DNA of 55,284 bases from JALYJG01 sp033763555 (GTDB lineage: Bacteria > Pseudomonadota > Alphaproteobacteria > UBA9219): the NCBI GenBank assembly GCA_033763555.1, contig JANRKK010000010.1, forward strand, positions 1-55,284, in the 5' to 3' direction. Shown here in pieces: positions 49,648-55,284 of the stretch. The notes below the pieces were generated by a model. That model was not told where the DNA came from. It did no database searches and was given only the letters and a program-made list of their open reading frames with translations. Position 1 is the stretch's first letter. Every line of letters starts with the position of its first letter. A program made the translations under genes and the position numbers.

Positions 49648-50025
49648 ATGCGCAGCCAGCGTCAACTTCGCGTCGGTGAGGAAATTCGGCACGCCATCGC
49701 TACAGTGCTGATGCGCGGGGATGTGCCGTGGCCGCATGGTTTCGTTGCGCCTATGGTTACGGTGACCGAGGTGCAGATCAGCCCTGACCTGACCAACGCA
49801 ACGGTCTTTGTCATGCCGCTGGGCGGCGTGCAGATCAAGGAAACCGTCGATGGCCTCAACGACATTGCCGGATTTTTCCGCCATGCTGTCGCAAAGGCCG
49901 TAAAACTCCGCCATGTACCCCGGCTGCGCTTTACCGCCGACGATACCTTTACCAATGCCGCGCGCATCGAAAAAATCCTGCATGACCCGGAAGTCGCGAA
50001 GGATTTGGAAGACCGCGACGATTAA
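49648..50025 (+). CDS. rbfA: 30S ribosome-binding factor RbfA
   Basis: Late 30S assembly factor that binds near 16S rRNA helix 1. 125 residues: RQLRVGEEIRHAIATVLMRG at the N-terminus, FVAPMVTVTEVQISPDLTNATVFVMPLGG, and LRHVPRLRFTADDTFTNAARIEKIL, which give the KH-like fold with the family's conserved segments. Precedes truB by five bases. Confidence 0.93.
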   Translation: MRSQRQLRVGEEIRHAIATVLMRGDVPWPHGFVAPMVTVTEVQISPDLTNATVFVMPLGGVQIKETVDGLNDIAGFFRHAVAKAVKLRHVPRLRFTADDTFTNAARIEKILHDPEVAKDLEDRDD

Positions 50026-50030
50026 CCTCC

Positions 50031-50942
50031 ATGAAAAGCCGCAAACCCAAAATCCCTGTTCATGGCTGGCTTGTTCTCGACAAGCCTGTGGGCCTCACGT
50101 CAACGCAAGCGCTTGGCAAAGCGCGGCGCTTGCTGGGTGGTGGCAAGGCAGGGCATGGCGGCACGCTTGATCCGCTGGCGACAGGAATTTTACCTCTGGC
50201 TTTCGGCGAAGCGACGAAACTCATCCCTTACATCATGGACGGCGACAAGGAGTATGAATTCACCGTGCGCTGGGGCGAAGCGCGCGATACCGAAGATGCC
50301 GAAGGAAAAATTACGGCGACAAGCGACAAGCGTCCGTCCGAGGATTCTATTCGCAAGGGACTGCCCTTTTTCGTCGGCGCCATTCAGCAAACACCGCCGG
50401 CTTTCTCAGCCATCAAGCTGGATGGCGAACGCGCTTATGACATCGCTCGCGCTGGTGGCACGCCGGAGCTAACGCCGCGGCAAGTCTCCATCTATAGTTT
50501 TGAGTTGATTGCCATGCCTGATGCTGACAAGGCCGTGTTTCGTGTCCATTGCGGGAAGGGGATGTATGTCCGTTCATTGGCTCGGGACTTAGCGGCGAGC
50601 CTGGGGACATATGGTTATGTGAAGGCCTTACGCCGCACGCGGGTCGGGCCGTTCCACCTCGAAAAATCCATGACGCTTGAGAAACTGGAACAAGCGGCAC
50701 AAGAGGGCGGGGCAGGTACGGCGTTGCTGGGGTTGCAGGCAGCCCTCGGTGATGTTCCGGCGCTTCAGCTTTTGCCCGGAGAGGCGCAGCGCTTGCGGAC
50801 AGGGCAGGGCGTCCTTATCCGTCCTCAACACAACGACTTGCTGGATCTTCCGCTGATTTTTGCCGAACATCAGGGCGTGCCTGTGGCGTTGGTGGAGCCA
50901 CAGGCTGGAGAATTTAAAGTTTTACGCGGGTTTCATTTCTAA
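50031..50942 (+). CDS. truB: tRNA pseudouridine-55 synthase
   Basis: Makes pseudouridine 55 in the T-loop of tRNA. 303 residues. GWLVLDKPVGLTSTQALGKARRLL at the start; the catalytic aspartate in HGGTLDPLATGILPLAFGEATK; KEYEFTVRWGEARDTEDAEG; and RVHCGKGMYVRSLARDLAASLGTYGYVKALRRTRVGPF near the middle, all diagnostic. The C-terminal region has a short domain with LRTGQGVLIR. In the order rbfA-truB-rpsO-pnp. Confidence 0.96.
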   Translation: MKSRKPKIPVHGWLVLDKPVGLTSTQALGKARRLLGGGKAGHGGTLDPLATGILPLAFGEATKLIPYIMDGDKEYEFTVRWGEARDTEDAEGKITATSDKRPSEDSIRKGLPFFVGAIQQTPPAFSAIKLDGERAYDIARAGGTPELTPRQVSIYSFELIAMPDADKAVFRVHCGKGMYVRSLARDLAASLGTYGYVKALRRTRVGPFHLEKSMTLEKLEQAAQEGGAGTALLGLQAALGDVPALQLLPGEAQRLRTGQGVLIRPQHNDLLDLPLIFAEHQGVPVALVEPQAGEFKVLRGFHF

Positions 50943-51035
50943 AAGCGGCTGTAAAACCCTTTAGAAACAGGGCTTAACCCAACCCCATAATTTACTGGCT
51001 AAATCAGCCCGCTTTGTGCATAAAGACGCACTTTT

Positions 51036-51068
51036 TACTGATCGCTGGACGACATCCTGGGATCAGTA
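51036..51068 (+). promoter_or_regulatory. Inverted repeat in the rpsO leader
   Basis: TACTGATC (51036-51043) and GATCAGTA (51061-51068) are perfect inverted repeats with a 17-base loop that includes a further GGA/TCC pairing. It ends 31 bases before the rpsO start. S15 is known to repress its own translation through leader RNA structures in several bacteria, so an autoregulatory element is plausible; no known class was matched. Confidence 0.5.
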
Positions 51069-51099
51069 GTTGTTAACGTTTTGAGAGAGGAGAACCACG

Positions 51100-51369
51100 A
51101 TGTCGAGCGTAGCCGAGCGCAAAACCGCGCTTATCAAGAAGCATGCCCGTGCCAAGGGCGACACCGGTTCACCGGAAGTCCAGATCGCCGTCCTGACGGA
51201 CCGCATCAACCACCTGACCGCGCATTTCGAGAAGCATGTGAAGGACCATCACTCCCGCCGCGGGTTGCTGATGATGGTCGGCAATCGCCGCCGCCTTTTG
51301 ACCTATCTCAAGCGCACCAACTCCGCCGCTTACGAAAAGCTGATCGGCGAATTGGGTCTGCGCAAGTAA
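51100..51369 (+). CDS. rpsO: 30S ribosomal protein S15
   Basis: 89 residues, the standard length. SVAERKTALIKKHARAKGDTGSPEVQIAVLTDRINHLT, then HFEKHVKDHHSRRGLLMMVGNRRRLLTYLKR and SAAYEKLIGELGLRK, virtually identical in pattern to other S15 proteins. It binds the three-way junction of 16S rRNA helices 20-22. GAGAGGAG before the ATG is a strong ribosome-binding site. pnp follows after 125 bases. Confidence 0.98.
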   Translation: MSSVAERKTALIKKHARAKGDTGSPEVQIAVLTDRINHLTAHFEKHVKDHHSRRGLLMMVGNRRRLLTYLKRTNSAAYEKLIGELGLRK

Positions 51370-51447
51370 TGCGCAGCAGGCGTTCGGCTCTTCTGCCGAT
51401 AAGGTGTCATATACAGAATTCATGAAGCACAAGCAGCATGAAGGCCG

Positions 51448-51464
51448 TCCGGCATGGGGCCGGA
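51448..51464 (+). promoter_or_regulatory. Hairpin in the pnp leader
   Basis: TCCGGC (51448-51453) pairs with GCCGGA (51459-51464) around a five-base loop, 30 bases before the pnp start. In E. coli a leader hairpin cut by RNase III is the target of PNPase autoregulation; here only a short stem is visible, so the parallel is tentative. A GACTC site is at 51468-51472. Confidence 0.35.
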
Positions 51465-51494
51465 TGGGACTCTCACACGAAAGAGGAACGTAAG

Positions 51495-53612
51495 ATGTTT
51501 AAAGTTTATCGCAAGGAAATGGACTGGGGTGGCCGCAAGCTGATGCTCGAAACAGGCCGCATCGCCCGTCAGGCTGACGGCGCGGTACTCGCAACCCTCG
51601 GCGGCACGACCGTGCTTTGCACCGTTGTCGGCGCGCCGAAAGCGAAAGAGGGTGTGGATTTCTTCCCCCTCACCGTCAACTATCAGGAAAAGACATTCGC
51701 AGCGGGCAAGATTCCCGGTGGTTTTTTCAAGCGCGAAGGGCGCCCGACTGAAAAGGAAACGCTGACCAGCCGTCTGATCGATCGGCCTATCCGTCCGCTG
51801 TTTCCCGAAGATTACCGTTGTGAAACCCAGGTGGTGGCGACTGTTCTTAGCCATGATCTGGAAAATGATCCCGACATGGTGGCGATGATTGGCTGCTCGG
51901 CAGCCCTTACCATCTCTGGCATTCCGTTCTTCGGGCCTATCGGCGCGGCGCGGGTCGGCTACAAAAATGGCCAGATGATCCTGAACCCGACGATTGCCGA
52001 AACCGCCGAAAGCGAGATGGATCTCGTCGTCGCTGGTACCAAGGAAGGCGTTCTGATGGTCGAATCCGAAGCCAGAGAGCTTCCGGAAAACACCATGCTT
52101 GATGCTGTTATGTTTGGCCATAAGAGCTTCCAGCCCGTCATCGATCTGATCATTGCGCTGGCTGAAATGTGCGCCAAGGAGCCGCGCGAATTGCCTGTGC
52201 CCGCCTATGACAAGAAGGCGTTGCAGGCGAAGGTGAAGGCTTTGGTTGAAGGCGATGTGAAGGGTGCCTATGCCGAAACCGTTAAGCAAACGCGCTACAC
52301 CAAGCTCGGTGCCTTAAAGGAAAAGGCGCTGGCAGCCATTTCGGCGGAAGAGTTTTCGCCGAAGGCGGTTGAAGCGGAAATCGAGCAGCTGAAATACGAC
52401 TATGTCCGTGGCTCGATTTTGGACACAGGTCGCCGTATCGACGGGCGCGACACCAAGACGGTTCGCCCTATCGTTTGCGAAGTTGGCGTTCTGCCCCGGG
52501 CTCACGGCTCGGCGCTGTTTACCCGTGGAGAGACACAGGCACTGGTCGTCACCACGCTCGGTACGGGCGAGGATGAGCAGATTATCGACGCTCTGACAGG
52601 CGAGTACCGCGAACACTTCATGCTGCACTATAACTTCCCGCCCTATTCGGTCGGGGAAACAGGCCGTATGAGCGGCCCTGGCCGCCGCGAAATCGGCCAT
52701 GGCAAGTTGGCCTGGCGCGCGATGCGCCCACTTTTGCCCGCCAAGGACAAGTTCCCCTACACCATTCGTGTGGTGTCGGAAGTGACCGAGTCCAACGGTT
52801 CCTCCTCGATGGCGACGGTTTGCGGATCGTCCCTCTCGCTGATGGATTCGGGTGTGCCGATGTCCGCTCCGGTCGCGGGTATCGCCATGGGCCTCATCAA
52901 GGAAGATCGCGGTTATGCCGTGTTGTCGGATATTCTCGGCGATGAGGATCATCTTGGCGACATGGATTTCAAGGTCGCGGGCACGCAAAAGGGCGTAACC
53001 TCGCTGCAGATGGACATCAAGATCACCTCCATCACGGGTGAGATCATGCGCATCGCGCTTGATCAGGCGCGTGAAGGTCGCCTGCATATCCTCGGCGAAA
53101 TGGCCAAGGCCTTGACAAGTGCGCGCGACGGCGTGAATGAAAACGCTCCGCGCATCACGACGATCAACATTCCAAAGGACAAGATCCGCGAAGTGATCGG
53201 TTCGGGTGGCAAGGTTATCCGTGAAATCTGTGAAACCACCGGAGCCAAGATCGACATCGAAGATGATGGTACGATCAAGGTTGCCGCAGTGGATCAGAAA
53301 GCCGCGGATGCCGCGATTGCTTGGATCAAGGGCATTGTGTCAGAGCCGGAAATCGGCGTGATCTACACGGGTAAAGTCGTGAAGATCATGGATTTCGGCG
53401 CTTTCGTGAACTTCATGGGTTCGCGCGATGGCCTCGTCCATATCTCGGAACTCGCACAGCAGCGCGTCGGTAAAGTGTCCGACGTCGTCAATGTCGGCGA
53501 CGAAGTGCGCGTAAAAGTGCTCGGTGTCGATGATCGCGGCAAGGTTAAACTGTCGATGAAAGTTGTCGATCAGGCCACAGGTGAAGATCTGACGCAGCGC
53601 CAGGCAAGCTAA
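51495..53612 (+). CDS. pnp: Polynucleotide phosphorylase
   Basis: 3'-5' phosphorolytic exoribonuclease of the RNA degradosome. The ATG at 51495 follows GAGGAAC; the upstream in-frame extension starts in the leader hairpin and is unlikely. 705 residues: first RNase PH domain (MFKVYRKEMDWGGRKLMLETGRIARQADG), a helical middle, second RNase PH domain with the active-site segment FMLHYNFPPYSVGETGRMSGPGRREIGHG and SNGSSSMATVCGSSLSLMD, the KH domain with IREVIGSGGKVIREI, and S1 domain YTGKVVKIMDFGAFVNFMGSRDGLVHIS. Strong terminators follow. Confidence 0.97.
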   Translation: MFKVYRKEMDWGGRKLMLETGRIARQADGAVLATLGGTTVLCTVVGAPKAKEGVDFFPLTVNYQEKTFAAGKIPGGFFKREGRPTEKETLTSRLIDRPIRPLFPEDYRCETQVVATVLSHDLENDPDMVAMIGCSAALTISGIPFFGPIGAARVGYKNGQMILNPTIAETAESEMDLVVAGTKEGVLMVESEARELPENTMLDAVMFGHKSFQPVIDLIIALAEMCAKEPRELPVPAYDKKALQAKVKALVEGDVKGAYAETVKQTRYTKLGALKEKALAAISAEEFSPKAVEAEIEQLKYDYVRGSILDTGRRIDGRDTKTVRPIVCEVGVLPRAHGSALFTRGETQALVVTTLGTGEDEQIIDALTGEYREHFMLHYNFPPYSVGETGRMSGPGRREIGHGKLAWRAMRPLLPAKDKFPYTIRVVSEVTESNGSSSMATVCGSSLSLMDSGVPMSAPVAGIAMGLIKEDRGYAVLSDILGDEDHLGDMDFKVAGTQKGVTSLQMDIKITSITGEIMRIALDQAREGRLHILGEMAKALTSARDGVNENAPRITTINIPKDKIREVIGSGGKVIREICETTGAKIDIEDDGTIKVAAVDQKAADAAIAWIKGIVSEPEIGVIYTGKVVKIMDFGAFVNFMGSRDGLVHISELAQQRVGKVSDVVNVGDEVRVKVLGVDDRGKVKLSMKVVDQATGEDLTQRQAS

Positions 53613-53620
53613 TAGGTATT

Positions 53621-53656
53621 CAACCGCCCTTCCGGCATAAACCGGAAGGGCGGTTG
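53621..53656 (+). terminator. Long perfect hairpin after pnp
   Basis: CAACCGCCCTTCCGG (53621-53635) pairs without mismatch with CCGGAAGGGCGGTTG (53642-53656), loop of six bases. There is no immediate T-run, so it may stabilise the 3' end or be part of a double terminator with the next hairpin. Confidence 0.7.
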
Positions 53657-53688
53657 CCTCGCTTGTGTTTTCCCTGCGCCTTCGGCAT

Positions 53689-53713
53689 AAAAAGACAGTG
53701 ATTCTGTCTTTTT
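53689..53713 (+). terminator. Intrinsic terminator between pnp and etfB
   Basis: AAAAAGACAG (53689-53698) pairs perfectly with CTGTCTTTTT (53704-53713) around a five-base loop, ending in a T-run. It ends 13 bases before etfB, so it also lies in the leader of that gene, unless etfB transcription starts inside or right after it. CcrM-type GATTC sites are at 53700-53704 and 53719-53723. Confidence 0.8.
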
Positions 53714-53726
53714 CTGTCGATTCCCC

Positions 53727-54479
53727 ATGAAAATCCTCGTTACCGTTAAACGCGTCATCGATTTCAACGTTAAAATCCGCATCAAGCCGGATGGCAGCGG
53801 CGTTGAGACCGCCAACGTCAAAATGTCCATGAACCCCTTCGACGAAATCTCTGTCGAGGAAGCCGTGCGTCTGAAGGAAAAAGGCGTCGCCACCGAAACT
53901 GTGGCCGTGACATTTGGACCAACAGCGGCGCAGGAAGCCTTGCGCACCGCCATGGCGGTCGGCATCGACCGCGCCATCCATGTGCCGATTGAAACGGAAA
54001 TCCAGTCACTGGGCGTTGCCAAGGCGCTGGCGAAAATCGTTGAAAAGGAAAAACCGCAGCTGGTCATTCTCGGCAAGCAGGCGATTGACGGCGATAGCGG
54101 CCAGACGGGCGCCTTGCTGGCCGCTTTCCTCGGCTGGGGGCAGGGAACCTTCGCCTCCAAGGTTGAAATTGCAGGCGACAAGGTCAAGGTCACGCGCGAG
54201 GTTGATGGCGGGCTGGAAACGGTGGAACTGAAACTGCCTGCCGTTGTTACGACCGACCTGCGCTTGAACGAACCGCGCTACGCTGCGCTTCCAAACATCA
54301 TGAAGGCCAAGAAAAAACCGATCGAAAGCATGACGCCTGCCGATCTGGGCGTTGATTTCACGCCACGCGTTGCAACGCTGAAGGTTGCCGAGCCGCCCAA
54401 GCGCAAGGCGGGTATCAAGGTTCCCGATGTTGCGACGTTGGTCGATAAGCTTCGGAATGAAGCGAAGGTGATTTCGTGA
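53727..54479 (+). CDS. etfB: Electron transfer flavoprotein subunit beta
   Basis: With EtfA forms the FAD/AMP-binding carrier that takes electrons from acyl-CoA and other dehydrogenases to ETF-quinone oxidoreductase. 250 residues: KILVTVKRVIDFNVKIRIKPDGSGVET at the N-terminus, MSMNPFDEISVEEAVRLKEKG, the AMP-binding region VTFGPTAAQEALRTAMAVGIDRAIHV, LVILGKQAIDGDSGQTGALLAAFLGW and PRYAALPNIMKAKKKPIE. etfA follows, but the usual tight spacing is broken by a 191-base insert with a palindromic repeat. Confidence 0.97.
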   Translation: MKILVTVKRVIDFNVKIRIKPDGSGVETANVKMSMNPFDEISVEEAVRLKEKGVATETVAVTFGPTAAQEALRTAMAVGIDRAIHVPIETEIQSLGVAKALAKIVEKEKPQLVILGKQAIDGDSGQTGALLAAFLGWGQGTFASKVEIAGDKVKVTREVDGGLETVELKLPAVVTTDLRLNEPRYAALPNIMKAKKKPIESMTPADLGVDFTPRVATLKVAEPPKRKAGIKVPDVATLVDKLRNEAKVIS

Positions 54480-54490
54480 GCTACACCTTA

Positions 54491-54652
54491 ACGTCATTCC
54501 AGAAAACTTTCTTTTCGACGCACAGCGGCGAAAGAGAGTTTATCTGGAACCCAGTTGGCCTATCGGCAAAAGCTGCTCGATCCGATAAGGGAACTGGGTC
54601 CCGGATAAAATTTGTCTCCACTGCGTTTCGCCAAATTTTTCCGGGATGACGT
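54491..54652. repeat. Long imperfect palindromic repeat between etfB and etfA
   Basis: ACGTCATTCC (54491-54500) mirrors GGGATGACGT (54643-54652). Inside it, TCTGGAACCCAGTTGGCCTATCGG from 54543 pairs, with a few mismatches, with the complement of the segment ending near 54604 (CCGATAAGG...CTGGGTCCCGGA). The cgtcattcc...ctgg/ccag...gggatgacg layout resembles dispersed palindromic repeats known from several alphaproteobacteria. No second copy was seen in this window. A short open frame runs through it, as often happens in such repeats, and is not taken as a gene. Confidence 0.75.
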
Positions 54653-54670
54653 AAAAAATAGGAAATTCCC

Positions 54671-55284
54671 ATGCCCGTTCTTGTTATCGCCGAACATGAC
54701 CATAAAAACCTGAAGCCTGCGACGCTGAACGTCGTAACGGCGGCGGCAAAACTGGGTCAGCCCATCACGGTTCTGGTTGCCGGGAAAGATTGCGCGGCGG
54801 CGGCGCAGGCTGCGGCAGCGGTATCCGGCGTTACGGAAGTGCTGCATGCCGACGATACGGCTTATGCGCATTTTCTCGCCGAAAATATGGCCTCGTTGAT
54901 CGCCAAACTGGCACCTGGCTATTCACATGTGCTGGCGGCTTCGGGTACCAACGGCAAAAACTTTTTGCCGCGCGCAGCGGGCCTGTGCGATTGTGGGCAG
55001 ATTTCGGACATCCTCAGCGTCGAAAGCGCCGATACCTTCACCCGCCCGATATACGCGGGCAATGCCATTGCCACGGTGCAGTCAAAAGAGAAAATCAAGT
55101 TTATCACCGTCCGCACCACGGTGTTTGATGCCGCTCCGGCAACGGGCGGCAGCGCGGCGGTCAAGAAAATCGACGGCGTGGGCGACAGCGGTCTCAGCAC
55201 ATTCGTCAGCCAGGAATTGTCAAAGTCCGAACGGCCGGAACTGACCGCGGCGCGCGTGATTGTATCGGGGGGCAGAGGGCTGGG
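54671..55284 (+). CDS. etfA: Electron transfer flavoprotein subunit alpha, 3' end cut by the window
   Basis: The ATG at 54671 begins PVLVIAEHDHKNLKPATLNVVTAAAKL, the standard EtfA start; the frame stays open to the last base with 204 residues visible. Seen are the N-terminal domain contacting EtfB (HVLAASGTNGKNFLPRAAGLCDCGQISDILSV and TFTRPIYAGNAIATVQS) and the start of the FAD domain at VIVSGGRGLG. The preceding bases (AAAATAGGAAATTCCC) offer only a modest ribosome-binding site. It forms a pair with etfB despite the long spacer. Confidence 0.95.
   Translation, partial: MPVLVIAEHDHKNLKPATLNVVTAAAKLGQPITVLVAGKDCAAAAQAAAAVSGVTEVLHADDTAYAHFLAENMASLIAKLAPGYSHVLAASGTNGKNFLPRAAGLCDCGQISDILSVESADTFTRPIYAGNAIATVQSKEKIKFITVRTTVFDAAPATGGSAAVKKIDGVGDSGLSTFVSQELSKSERPELTAARVIVSGGRGL

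Noticed and set aside
54481..54672. Short open frame inside the palindromic repeat
   Set aside because: Follows from the symmetry of the repeat; no ribosome-binding site and no protein-like sequence.

Overview
The window is 55.3 kb of an alphaproteobacterial chromosome, by eye about 52-55% GC with some AT-rich islands. The assignment rests on gene content and order. A CcrM-type cell-cycle DNA methyltransferase lies next to ribonuclease HII. The runs dacA-tmk-holB-metG-tatD-MBL hydrolase and rimP-nusA-rnpM-infB-rbfA-truB-rpsO-pnp are alphaproteobacterial. So is a K+-independent type membrane pyrophosphatase. LPS genes (waaA, lpxK, gmhB-like) and a flagellar ATPase (fliI) point to a motile Gram-negative cell. 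A Rhodospirillales- or Micavibrionales-like lineage would fit, but I cannot place it more finely. No rRNA, tRNA, insertion sequence, integrase, prophage or CRISPR array was seen.

Layout. 1-5.3 kb: 3' end of gatB, a small unknown protein, a membrane-anchored solute-binding protein, then waaA, a queuosine-precursor transporter and lpxK. 5.3-12.6 kb: a 1016-residue envelope TPR protein read leftward, a YcbK-like lipoprotein, a second solute-binding protein, a gmhB-like phosphatase overlapping fliI, and a GGDEF relic. 12.6-18.2 kb: purE-purK, a phosphofructokinase and valS. 18.2-30 kb: envelope genes (ydcF-like, mltB-like, rlpA, dacA), then tmk-holB, metG, tatD, an MBL-fold hydrolase and a GT-C membrane glycosyltransferase. 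30-36.5 kb, leftward: trpG-trpD, a Ca2+/Na+ antiporter, four unknown proteins and hppA. 36.6-43.2 kb: rnhB, ccrM, two small paralogous calcium-binding-like proteins, lpdA, and a leftward XRE regulator/tandem GNAT pair. 43.4-55.3 kb: the transcription/translation superoperon rimP to pnp, then etfB and the start of etfA.

How the genes fit together. The conserved blocks are housekeeping: LPS assembly, peptidoglycan trimming, purine and tryptophan synthesis, translation, RNA turnover and electron transfer. What stands out is how often a short, AT-richer gene with its own ribosome-binding site sits between genes that are normally neighbours: waaA|yhhQ|lpxK, holB|81 aa|metG|239 aa|tatD, rnhB|131 aa|ccrM and infB|208 aa|rbfA. 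Two composition breaks fall inside single reading frames, at the start of gatB and in the editing domain of valS. Regulatory structures that can be read directly include a promoter plus intrinsic terminator in front of rimP, an inverted repeat in front of rpsO, clear terminators after hppA, after the first calcium-binding-like gene and after pnp, and a long palindromic repeat inside the etfB-etfA spacer. I found no convincing new multi-gene system. The best leads are the orphan-gene pattern, the paired calcium-binding-like proteins and the XRE-GNAT pair.
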